Assembly: GCF_018603905.1 (NCBI RefSeq)
Contig: NZ_JAHFZZ010000004.1
Location: 1-64,000, forward strand
Length of the DNA stretch: 64,000 nucleotides
Source: Nonomuraea sp. NEAU-A123
Lineage (GTDB): Bacteria; Actinomycetota; Actinomycetes; Streptosporangiales; Streptosporangiaceae
Reading direction: 5' to 3'
In this document: one piece after another, positions 54,673 to 64,000 of the stretch
How the letters are laid out: each line of letters begins with the position of its first letter
Position numbering within the stretch: the first letter of the stretch is position 1
Made by a program: the position numbers and the translations under genes
Notes under the pieces: model-generated
What the model was told of the DNA's origin: nothing
Databases searched by the model: none
Seen by the model: only the letters and a program-made list of their open reading frames with translations

Positions 54673-55744
54673 GGACCGCGATGACCGGATGACGCCCTGA
54701 AAGGGTGAGGTGAACCATCCTGTTCACCGTGAATCCGGGCGGCTGCCAGGGCTCCGGAAGGAGCGCCACGACGATGCCGCCGACGGCCAGGACGCGGTGG
54801 ATCTCGCGCCACAGGCGGGCGGGGTCGCGGCGGAGGCGGCCGGTAGGGGCCACCTGACGGTCCCAGGGCGGGTTCACCAGGACCCGGTCCACGCTGCCAC
54901 CCGGCAGGGGAATCCGGCCCGCGTCGGCCACACTCCAGGCGATGGCGCGCGCCACGCCCCGGGCGGCCAAGCCGAGCGCCGCGTCTCGGGCGGCGTTGGC
55001 GGCGGCGATGTGGACGGCGTGCGGGTCGTGGTCGAGGCCTAGGAGGCGGGTGCGCGGCGCGAGCGCGCGTGCCTCGATGAGCGTCGTACCGGCTCCGCAG
55101 CAGGGGTCGAGCACCGTGGCGGCGCGGTCGAGCCGCGCCAGCCCGGCCATGGCGGCGGCCACCGGTGGATGCAGCGTGCCCGGGATCGACTCCGTCTTGT
55201 ACGACCTGCGGTGCAGCGGCCTTGCGGGCACGCGCAGCGCGATGACCGCCTGCTCGCCCTCCACCGTGACCCGCCAGGCCATCGAGCCCTCGGGCGGCAC
55301 CCGGCCGTCGCGGCGCGAGTGGTACGCCAGGCCCGCCGGCCGGGCGAGTTCGGCCCCGACGGCGTCCTCGATGTCGAACCGGCTGTAGTTCCGCCGCCCG
55401 ACGAACGACGCCGACACCTCCACCCCGCCGTCCCGCACTCCGTACGGACTCCCGGTGATCCGCTGGGCGAGTTTCGTCAGGCTCTCGGCGTCGAGCTCGC
55501 GAGCGGCCCGTGTCAGGCGCGTCAGGGACTCCTTGTCGCGTCCGGCCCCCTCCACGACGGCCGCCACCAGCAGCACGTCGTCGGCCATCCGCAGCTCGAG
55601 CAGCTCGGGCCCCGGATCGGCCGGCTCGAACCACACCTCACGGTGGCGCACCCCGCGCACCACCCCGAGCCCGGCACGTCGGATCTCCGCGGCCACCAGG
55701 GGCTCGATGCCACGCACCGCCCTGGCCACGGCAAGCGTATGCAC
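54647..55744 (-). CDS. THUMP/UPF0020-type RNA guanine-N2 methyltransferase
   Basis: 365 residues. The N-terminal region (about 1-150) resembles a THUMP-like RNA-binding part (RAVRGIEPLVAAEIRRAGLG). The methyltransferase domain has the SAM motif VLDPCCGAGTTLIEARAL and catalytic NPPW in VLVNPPWDRQV, as in Trm14/TrmN and RlmL enzymes. It probably methylates a guanine in tRNA or rRNA. GTG at 55744 follows GGAGAAGG; an in-frame start at 55759 is less good. Overlaps the hydrolase 3' end by 26 bp. Confidence 0.8.
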   Translation of the reverse strand: MHTLAVARAVRGIEPLVAAEIRRAGLGVVRGVRHREVWFEPADPGPELLELRMADDVLLVAAVVEGAGRDKESLTRLTRAARELDAESLTKLAQRITGSPYGVRDGGVEVSASFVGRRNYSRFDIEDAVGAELARPAGLAYHSRRDGRVPPEGSMAWRVTVEGEQAVIALRVPARPLHRRSYKTESIPGTLHPPVAAAMAGLARLDRAATVLDPCCGAGTTLIEARALAPRTRLLGLDHDPHAVHIAAANAARDAALGLAARGVARAIAWSVADAGRIPLPGGSVDRVLVNPPWDRQVAPTGRLRRDPARLWREIHRVLAVGGIVVALLPEPWQPPGFTVNRMVHLTLSGRHPVIAVLRRSASRG

Positions 55745-55813
55745 GTGTCCTTCTCCCACGTCGCGACCCGGGACGGCGGCCGGCCGTCCCGCATCACCGG
55801 CGGTGGGTCATCC

Positions 55814-55833
55814 GCGACCCGCCGGCGGGTCGC
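55814..55833. other. 20-bp perfect palindrome upstream of the methyltransferase
   Basis: GCGACCCGCCGGCGGGTCGC, a strong GC hairpin with no U-run, 70 bp upstream of the methyltransferase start. Terminator or operator. Confidence 0.45.
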
Positions 55834-55973
55834 TAGCGCAGGAAGAAGAAGAACGTCATGAGCTCACGCTATAGATCAACCGCCTGCCGAGGCGACTGAT
55901 TTTCCGCGCGCGCCCGCCGCCGCAGACGTACGGTGTACTTCGATCACGTTGACGTGTGTAGGCCGCTATCCGA

Positions 55974-57227
55974 ATGATGGTGTTCATGGACGTGCTTGAC
56001 TTCGACCTGTCGGACCGTGAGTTCTGGGCCAAGCCGATGGCGGAGCGGAAGGAGGCCTTCGACCGGCTGCGGGCGCGAGATACACCGGCCTTCTTCGCCG
56101 AGCCCGTGGTCGACTTCGCCCCGCAGGGCCCCGGCTACTACGCGCTGGTCAAGCATGCAGACATCCTGGAGGCCAGCCGCAATCCGGAGGTCTTCTCCTC
56201 GGGCAGCGGCGGCGCCACGAACATCCTCGACATGCCCGCCGAGTTCGCCGAGTACTTCGGCTCGATGATCAACATGGACGACCCCCGGCACGCCCGCCTC
56301 CGCCGGATCGTCTCCCGGGCCTTCACCCCCAAGATGATCAAGCAGTTCGAGGCGGACGTGGACACCGCGGCCGCCAAGATCGTGGACGACCTGCTGGTCA
56401 CGGGTCCGGGCTGCGACTTCGTCGCCGAGGTCGCCGCCCGCCTGCCCCTGAAGATCATCTGCGACATGATGGGCATCGCCGAGCGCGACTACCAGTTCGT
56501 CTACGACCGCTCGAATCTCATCCTGGGCGGCTTCGACCCCGAATACACCGGCGGCGACGTCAGTCAGGTGGTCCCGCGCCTGCTCAACGCCGGCGCGGAA
56601 CTCCAGCAACTCGTCCAGGACCTGGCCTCCTACCGCGCCGACCACCCCACGAACGACCTGACGTCCTCCCTGGTCAACGCCAACATCGACGGCGAACGGC
56701 TGACGTTGCAGGAGCTCGGGTCGTTCTTCATCCTGCTGGTGGTGGCGGGCAACGAGACCACCCGCAACGCCATCTCGTACGGCCTGCGCCTGCTCACCAA
56801 CAACCCCGACCAGCGCGCGCTCTGGCTGGCGGACATCGAGGGCCGGGCGCCGGGGGCCGTGGAGGAGATCGTCCGGCTCGGCTCGCCGGTGAACTTCATG
56901 CGCCGCAAGGTGACCAGGGACTTCGAGATGAACGGCCACCTGTACCGGGAGGGGGAGAAGGTGGTGATGTTCTACTGGTCGGCCAACCGCGACGCGTCCG
57001 TCTTCGAGGACCCCGAGCGGTTCGACATCACCCGCTCGCCCAACCCGCACGTGGGATTCGGCGGGCCGGGGCCACACTTCTGCCTGGGGGCGCACCTGGC
57101 CCGGCGGGAGATCACGGTGATGTACCGCGAACTGCTCCGCCGGGTGCCGGACATCGAGGCGGGCAAGCCGGACCGCCTGTACTCCAGCTTCATCAACGGC
57201 ATCAAGCGCCTGGAGTGCACCTTCTAG
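55974..57227 (+). CDS. Cytochrome P450 (paralogue of the one at 49279)
   Basis: 417 residues (413 from the second candidate ATG at 55986). I-helix VVAGNETTRNAISYGL, K-helix EEIVRLGSP, heme loop VGFGGPGPHFCLGAHLARRE. It shares long identical stretches with the P450 at 49279-50532 (for example GSMINMDDPRHARLRRIVSR), indicating a gene duplication. No strong ribosome site precedes either ATG. Confidence 0.93.
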   Translation: MMVFMDVLDFDLSDREFWAKPMAERKEAFDRLRARDTPAFFAEPVVDFAPQGPGYYALVKHADILEASRNPEVFSSGSGGATNILDMPAEFAEYFGSMINMDDPRHARLRRIVSRAFTPKMIKQFEADVDTAAAKIVDDLLVTGPGCDFVAEVAARLPLKIICDMMGIAERDYQFVYDRSNLILGGFDPEYTGGDVSQVVPRLLNAGAELQQLVQDLASYRADHPTNDLTSSLVNANIDGERLTLQELGSFFILLVVAGNETTRNAISYGLRLLTNNPDQRALWLADIEGRAPGAVEEIVRLGSPVNFMRRKVTRDFEMNGHLYREGEKVVMFYWSANRDASVFEDPERFDITRSPNPHVGFGGPGPHFCLGAHLARREITVMYRELLRRVPDIEAGKPDRLYSSFINGIKRLECTF

Positions 57228-57230
57228 TCA

Positions 57231-57264
57231 CGTCCCGGTCCCCGGGATCCGGGGGTCAGGACGT
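57231..57264. terminator. Bidirectional terminator
   Basis: CCCCGG-GAT-CCGGGG core (57240-57254) extended imperfectly to CGTCC/GGACG, between the convergent P450 and the repeat-rich membrane gene; it overlaps the latter's last codons. Confidence 0.6.
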
Positions 57265-59118
57265 GGGGGTGACCTTGAGCTGCTTGATGATCGTGTTGAC
57301 GTCGGGCAGGAGCTGCTTGCTGGTCGACGGGATCGACATGTAGACGATCGCCGGTACGTCCTTGCCCGTGTTGATCGCGGCCGTGATGATGGTGGCCTTC
57401 TCGGTGCCCGAGGTGAGGGCGTAGGCGATGACGCGGCCCGAGGACTGGCCGATCTTGAGCGGCTGCTGGGCGATCTTGCGGACCTTGTTGTCCGCCGGGA
57501 AGAAGCGCTTGCGGGCGTTCAGCACCACCTGCTTGATCACCGGCTCCAGGTCGTCCTCGCTGGTGAACGAGGACGCCATCTTGGCCGGGAGCGGACCCGT
57601 GAGGATCTGGGCGGAGGTGTTGGTGCCCGTCACGACGTACTGGCGGGTGTCGAAGCCGTACGTGGTCTTGACGGTGGCGCGCTGGTCCTGCTGCCAGGTG
57701 CCGCCGAGGCGCGGGACCGTGATGCCGGCCGTGGGGTTGGCGACCGTGCCCAGCACGGGGGCGGCCTTGCCGGACCACCGCGGCAGGCGGGGGATCGAGC
57801 TCGTCGTCTTGGTGGGGGCGGAGCTGGGCGACGAGCTGGACTTGGCGTTGGCGGCCGCGCTGCTGCTGGCGGTCGGCTTGTCGGCGGCCAGGGGGCCGGC
57901 GAGGAACGCCCAGAGGACGGCGCCGACCAAGGCGATGGCCACCGAGCCCGCGAGGGCGTAGATCCAGATGGGCTTGCCGGGGCTGTCGTCCAGTGACTCC
58001 GGTTCGCCCATCCCCTGGTAGTCGTCGCCGAAGACGGTGTTCCAGAGCTCCTGCTGGCGCTCGGGCGGCGGGGTGCGGGAGCCGCTGATCTGGCCGGCCG
58101 TCACGAACCGGTGTTCCGGGTCGGACGGGTCGCGGCTCAGGTTGGCGCCCGGCCTGCCGTGCTCGGCCTGGTGGTTCTCGGCGCCCGGCGCCTGAGGCGG
58201 CGCCTGGCCCGGCGCCTGACCGAAGGCGACCAAGCGGTCGTCCGGGGCGGGCGCGGAACGCGGCACCGCACGCTCGTCCAGGGGAGTGCCGCCCCGCCGG
58301 CTGTCCAGCGGAGTGACGTTGCCCCGCGGGCCGTCCAGCGGGGAGCCGGAGCGGGGCCCGCCGCGGTCGTCGAAGCCAGGCTGCGGCCCGCCGCGGTCGT
58401 CGAAACCGGGCTGCGGCCCGCCGCGGTGGTCGAAGTCGGACCGGGGTGCCCCCCGGTCGTCGAAGCCGGGGCGCGGTCCACCGCGGTGGTCGAAGTCGCC
58501 GCGTGGCGCCCCCCGGTCGTCGAGCGGCGTGCCGGGCCGTGGGTTGCCCCGGTCGTCCTGGGGTGGGTACGCGCGCTCGCCGAGAGGATTCGGGAACTGG
58601 TGGTACGCCGTGGGCTGGTTGTCCGGAGAGCCCTGGCCATAGGAGACCGTGCGCTCCAGCGGGTCACCGGGACGCGGCTGGGGCCGGGAGTCGGGATGTC
58701 CGAGGTTCGACCAGGCGTTTGACGCAGGTGGCGCCTCGGACCAGGCGGGAGCGCCGGCGTCCGGCCGGGACTGCGGCGGCCCCTGCGGCGGCGGGAAGCC
58801 CTGCCGCGAGGGGTCGGGCCACGACGGTGCGGATTGCGCGGGGTCGGGCCAAGAGGGCGCCGACTGCGCGGGGTCGGGCCAGGACGGCGCCGACTGTGAT
58901 GGATCGGGCCACGACGGCGCGGATTGCGCGGGGTCGGGCCACGAAGGCTGCGACTGTGCCGGGTCCGGCCATGGTGACTGACCGGCTCCGCTCCGTGAGG
59001 AGTCGGGCCATGACGTGTCCTGCCGAGGCGCCTCGGGCCAGGATGTCGGCACCTCCGGCTGTGGCGCCTCGGGCCAGGACGGTGGCAGATGGGGTGCTCC
59101 GGAATTCTCCGTTGCCAT
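57256..59118 (-). CDS. Repeat-rich single-pass membrane protein
   Basis: 620 residues. The cytoplasmic N-terminal ~410 residues are disordered and carry two tandem-repeat arrays: about seven units of PSWPDPAQSA-like 10-mers, and about six units of DDRGGPQPGF-like 10-mers. A membrane helix at about 425-450 (IWIYALAGSVAIALVGAVLW) follows, then a Ser/Thr linker and an outer domain of ~170 residues (GITVPRLGGTWQQDQRATVK, QYVVTGTNTSAQILTGPLPA). ATG at 59118 has GGGAGG upstream; earlier in-frame starts lack one. Function unknown; the topology resembles cell-envelope or polar-growth scaffold proteins. Confidence 0.7.
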   Translation of the reverse strand: MATENSGAPHLPPSWPEAPQPEVPTSWPEAPRQDTSWPDSSRSGAGQSPWPDPAQSQPSWPDPAQSAPSWPDPSQSAPSWPDPAQSAPSWPDPAQSAPSWPDPSRQGFPPPQGPPQSRPDAGAPAWSEAPPASNAWSNLGHPDSRPQPRPGDPLERTVSYGQGSPDNQPTAYHQFPNPLGERAYPPQDDRGNPRPGTPLDDRGAPRGDFDHRGGPRPGFDDRGAPRSDFDHRGGPQPGFDDRGGPQPGFDDRGGPRSGSPLDGPRGNVTPLDSRRGGTPLDERAVPRSAPAPDDRLVAFGQAPGQAPPQAPGAENHQAEHGRPGANLSRDPSDPEHRFVTAGQISGSRTPPPERQQELWNTVFGDDYQGMGEPESLDDSPGKPIWIYALAGSVAIALVGAVLWAFLAGPLAADKPTASSSAAANAKSSSSPSSAPTKTTSSIPRLPRWSGKAAPVLGTVANPTAGITVPRLGGTWQQDQRATVKTTYGFDTRQYVVTGTNTSAQILTGPLPAKMASSFTSEDDLEPVIKQVVLNARKRFFPADNKVRKIAQQPLKIGQSSGRVIAYALTSGTEKATIITAAINTGKDVPAIVYMSIPSTSKQLLPDVNTIIKQLKVTPTS

Positions 59119-59298
59119 TGCTGCCGTACCTCCCGAGGTTATGTCCGGATTTGACGCATCCGGCATGATCTCACGCGAGACCAGGGGTTTCGCAGTAAAA
59201 CGCGCGAAGCCGTGCGGATCCGTCGGTGGGTCCTGCATGGGCAGGCCACCTTCTGGATGTTCTGGCTCAACTAGGTACACCACGGCGACGACAGTATT

Positions 59299-59313
59299 CT
59301 AATGGGACATTAG
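59299..59313. promoter_or_regulatory. Inverted repeat in the leuS/membrane-protein divergent region
   Basis: CTAATG-GGA-CATTAG, perfect arms. The 309-bp gap 59119-59427 otherwise shows only promoter-like AT patches (TATTCT at 59295). Confidence 0.4.
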
Positions 59314-59427
59314 AGGTCACAACGGATAGATCACCATCGGGTCTCACCAGACCAGAAGAGTCCATTGTGCCCACTAGGCCGGATCGATGGCCCGCATTCA
59401 GCCGAAGAGGTGCGCTAGGCTTGACCT

Positions 59428-59472
59428 ATGCGTTCCGCGACCCTGCTTCTTAGCGGGCCGCGACGGCTCTGA
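59428..59472 (+). CDS. Leucine-rich leader peptide of leuS
   Basis: Encodes [14 protein letters not shown], with four Leu in 14 residues, three of them consecutive (CTG CTT CTT). TAGGCT lies 6 nt before the ATG, a plausible -10 box that would make this ORF leaderless. It ends inside the first stem of the attenuator, as expected for ribosome-mediated attenuation. Confidence 0.7.
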   Translation: MRSATLLLSGPRRL

Positions 59473-59522
59473 CATCTCGCCGTCGCGGCTGCCCCTCGTT
59501 GTGCGCACGAGGGGTTTTCTTA
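59457..59522 (+). promoter_or_regulatory. Attenuator-like leader of leuS
   Basis: Stem 1 is GCCGCGACGG/CCGTCGCGGC (59457-59466 with 59480-59489) and overlaps the leader peptide's last codons. Directly after it is an intrinsic terminator, CCCCTCGT-7 nt-ACGAGGGG (59492-59514) followed by TTTTCTT. A ribosome stalled at the Leu codons would change folding of stem 1. Confidence 0.7.
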
Positions 59523-59554
59523 TGGGTCCGACACAATCCAAAAGGACAACCGCC

Positions 59555-62008
<2,454 letters not shown>

Positions 62009-62050
62009 CGAGCCGGACTCAGCGGCGACGCGCGCGACGCGGGGCGCGGC

Positions 62051-63016
62051 TCAGAGGCGGCGCAACGCGGGCAGCAGTTCCTTCTCGGCCCAGCCGAAGA
62101 AGGGCTGCTGCTGGTCGTGGCCGATCTGTACGAGCGCGACGTGCGTGTAGCCGGCGTCGGTGTACTTCTTGACCGCCTCGACCACCGCGTCCACGTCGTC
62201 GCCGCACGGCACGCTGGCGGCGACGTCCTCGGGCCGTACATAGTCGGCGTAGGCGGCGAAGTTGACCGGCCCCGGTAGCTCGGCCATGACCTTCCACCCG
62301 GCCGCCGACCAGCGCCACAGCCGGTGGGCCCGCTCCTTGGCCGCCTCCGCGTCGGTGTCGTACGCGATGGCGAGCTGCCCGTACACCGGCTTGCCCGACC
62401 CGCCGAGCGCGGTGAACTGATCCACCACCTCCGGCAGCGGCTCATTGATGATCAGCAGGTCGCCGAGCTCGGCGGCGAGGTCCGCCGACTGACCGCCGGA
62501 GGCCGCGATGCCGATCGGCACCGGGCGCTCGGGCAGGTCGTAGAGCTTGGCCGAGTCCACGTTGTAGAACTCGCCCTGGTAGGTGACATAGTCGCCGGAG
62601 AACAGCTCCTTGATGATCTGGACGGCCTCGCGGAACATCCGGTGCCGGGTGTTGACCGGGGGCCAGCCCTCGCCGATCACGTGCTCGTTCAGGTTCTCGC
62701 CGGCGCCCAGCCCCAGCGTGAACCGGCCATCGCTGAGCACGCCCATCGTGGCGGCCTTCTGCGCGACCACGGCCGGGTGGTACCGCATGATCGGGCACGT
62801 CACATAGGTCATGAAGGGCAGCCGCTCGGTGGCGTTCGCCACGGCGCCCAGGACCGACCAGGCGTAGGCCGCGTGCCCCTGCTCCTCGACCCAGGGGAAG
62901 TAGTGGTCGGAGATGACCGCGTAGTCGAATCCGGTTCGCTCGGCCGCGGCCGCGTCGTCCACGAGTTGCCGGGCCGGAGTCTGCTCGCACATCAGGGTGT
63001 ATCCGATTTCTGCCAT
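62051..63016 (-). CDS. F420-dependent LLM-class oxidoreductase
   Basis: 321 residues, close to the G6PDH/TIGR03557 group. GYTLMCEQTPARQLVDDAAA, VISDHYFPWVEEQGHAAYAW, TYVTCPIMRYHPAVVAQKAA, GRFTLGLGAGENLNEHVIG, and VPIGIAASGGQSADLAAELG. It would use coenzyme F420 to oxidise or reduce an unknown substrate. ATG 63016 has AGGCGG upstream. It follows the DoxX-type gene by 35 bp in the same direction. Confidence 0.9.
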   Translation of the reverse strand: MAEIGYTLMCEQTPARQLVDDAAAAERTGFDYAVISDHYFPWVEEQGHAAYAWSVLGAVANATERLPFMTYVTCPIMRYHPAVVAQKAATMGVLSDGRFTLGLGAGENLNEHVIGEGWPPVNTRHRMFREAVQIIKELFSGDYVTYQGEFYNVDSAKLYDLPERPVPIGIAASGGQSADLAAELGDLLIINEPLPEVVDQFTALGGSGKPVYGQLAIAYDTDAEAAKERAHRLWRWSAAGWKVMAELPGPVNFAAYADYVRPEDVAASVPCGDDVDAVVEAVKKYTDAGYTHVALVQIGHDQQQPFFGWAEKELLPALRRL

Positions 63017-63051
63017 GGTGTGCCGCCTACCCGGGTTCGCGGACGTTAACT

Positions 63052-63471
63052 TCAACGTTGGGTCAGCTCATCCACCACCAGGCCCAGCCCGATGCCCAGC
63101 AGCCAGATGTCCTTGGCGATGCCGATCCCCTGCTCCGAGGGGCGCAGACTGCCCTCTTCGCGCAGCCCCGGCATCTTGAGGTAGAAGCCGAGCAGCCCGC
63201 CGGCGAACGCGGTGAGCGCCGCCCCCGCGACCAGCGACGGCACCATCGGGATCAGCAGCGCGGCCCCCACGGCGATCTCCGCCTTCGAGAACAGCCCCAC
63301 GAACGTCTCGGGGTCGTGCTCGCCCAGGAACGGGAAGGCCGTGGCCGCCATGCCGTGCACGCCGGTCGCGGTCTCCCGATCGGCTTTGGCCTTGGACAGC
63401 CCGGAGTTCAGGATGTACACCCCTGCGGCCACGCGAGGCGGCCACTGATAGGCGCGGGCGAAGATCTTCAT
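63052..63471 (-). CDS. DoxX-family membrane protein
   Basis: 139 residues from ATG 63471 (GGGAGGA upstream). Four helices, with the DoxX-like FSKAEIAVGAALLIPMVPSL and LVAGAALTAFAGGLLGFYL. It may support redox or quinone chemistry for the oxidoreductase downstream; direct function unknown. Confidence 0.8.
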   Translation of the reverse strand: MKIFARAYQWPPRVAAGVYILNSGLSKAKADRETATGVHGMAATAFPFLGEHDPETFVGLFSKAEIAVGAALLIPMVPSLVAGAALTAFAGGLLGFYLKMPGLREEGSLRPSEQGIGIAKDIWLLGIGLGLVVDELTQR

Positions 63472-63599
63472 GATTCCTCCCGAAACCGAAGTCGCGTTCG
63501 GGTCTTGCCCCTTACCATCCATCACACGCGTCCGGTGACCGGCCTTGACCAAGACTTCAAGGGCCGCCCTCACGGCCGGACGCGCACTAGTGTGCTGCT

Positions 63600-64000
63600 G
63601 TGACAACTGGCGCATACCTGAGATATCCACATCTGCACGGTGACCTGGTCACCTTCGTCGCCGACGACGATGTCTGGCTGGCACCCGTCGCGGGCGGACG
63701 GGCATGGCGGTTCACCGCCGACCGCACGCCCGTGTCGTTCCCCAGGTTCTCGCCCGACGGCGCCCGCATCGCGTGGACCAGCCATCGTGAGGGACTGCCC
63801 GAAGTGTTCGCCGCCGAGCTCGACGGGGCCGAGGGCGAGCGGCTGACCCACTGGGGCAGCGCGACGACCGGCTCGCGCGGCTGGACCGCCGGTGGGGATG
63901 TGCTCGCGGTCAGCGCGGCGGGCGAGGGCGGGCGCACCAGGACCTGGGCGTACGCGGTGCCGCTCGACGGCGGCCAGGCGGTGCGCCTGCCGTACGGGTG
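63600..64000 (+). CDS. Tricorn-like S41 peptidase, N-terminal beta-propeller (3' end beyond window)
   Basis: The first ~133 codons, starting GTG ACA ACT. TGAYLRYPHLHGDLVTFVAD and VPLDGGQAVRLPYG match the first blades of the tricorn-protease propeller, with FPRFSPDGARIAWTSHREGL as the blade repeat. The protease domain would lie downstream. TAGTGT lies just before the GTG and no ribosome site is clear, so the mRNA may be leaderless. Confidence 0.85.
   Translation, partial: MTTGAYLRYPHLHGDLVTFVADDDVWLAPVAGGRAWRFTADRTPVSFPRFSPDGARIAWTSHREGLPEVFAAELDGAEGERLTHWGSATTGSRGWTAGGDVLAVSAAGEGGRTRTWAYAVPLDGGQAVRLPYG

Noticed and set aside
55833..55859. 8-codon minus-strand ORF MTFFFFLR
   Set aside because: Too short and without a ribosome site to support; its stop lies in a GC palindrome, so it might be a leader, but nothing else backs this.

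Overview
The window is high-GC actinobacterial DNA. NarL-type two-component genes, a PASTA-less Ser/Thr kinase, DUF397/DUF5753 pairs, an ECF41 sigma factor, several cytochromes P450 and a two-gene operon for 10-methyl branched fatty acids point to a filamentous actinomycete. A Streptosporangiaceae member such as Nonomuraea is my best guess; that is inference from gene content, not from a marker gene.

Layout. 1-8.7 kb: a 5'-truncated sensor kinase facing its likely response regulator, an MFS exporter, an RlpA-like secreted protein, an ATP-dependent DNA ligase, an FKBP prolyl isomerase, a short-chain dehydrogenase, GuaB1 and an effector-binding-domain protein. 8.7-10.6 kb: a TetR regulator diverging from a FAD monooxygenase, with twin operators between them. 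10.6-14.7 kb: five tightly overlapping genes (two GT4 glycosyltransferases, a MurG-like protein, two unknowns), probably making an unidentified glycan. 14.7-22.4 kb: P450/CoA-transferase pair, a membrane Ser/Thr kinase, a 2-hydroxyacid dehydrogenase and the 10-methyl fatty-acid operon (FAD reductase plus SAM methyltransferase).

22.4-27.3 kb is disturbed. It holds three short palindromic repeats, an IS30-type transposase broken by two frameshifts, a 21-bp inverted-repeat pair that brackets the transposase together with a membrane-protein gene, an HxlR/tautomerase divergon with twin operators, and two gene remnants. 27.5-35.2 kb carries an ECF41 sigma factor operon, an epoxide hydrolase/WYL divergon, an epimerase/GlxA-type divergon and a DUF397/DUF5753 pair.

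35.3-44.1 kb is the most interesting part. A one-component membrane protein joins a cytoplasmic XRE helix-turn-helix to an extracellular glycosidase-like barrel that seems to lack both catalytic glutamates. It diverges from a secreted small protein across a 400-bp region with five copies of a CRTCCCAK motif. Next comes a compact lanthipeptide locus: a 56-residue Cys-rich precursor, a LanKC/LanL synthetase with a Cys-Cys-Cys zinc-site signature, a divergent ABC exporter, a 16-codon ORF coupled on both sides, and a MauE-thioredoxin fusion that may handle cysteine redox.

44.1-57.2 kb has a HAD phosphatase, a secreted glycerophosphodiesterase, an acyl-CoA ligase, a GMC oxidoreductase/P450 pair, a FAD monooxygenase/TetR divergon, a C-terminally truncated MFS gene, an alpha/beta hydrolase, a THUMP-type RNA methyltransferase and a second P450 closely related to the first. 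57.2-64 kb has a repeat-rich membrane protein, leuS behind a leucine-rich leader peptide and attenuator-like terminator, an F420-type oxidoreductase with a DoxX protein, and the start of a tricorn-like protease. I saw no rRNA, tRNA or CRISPR array.
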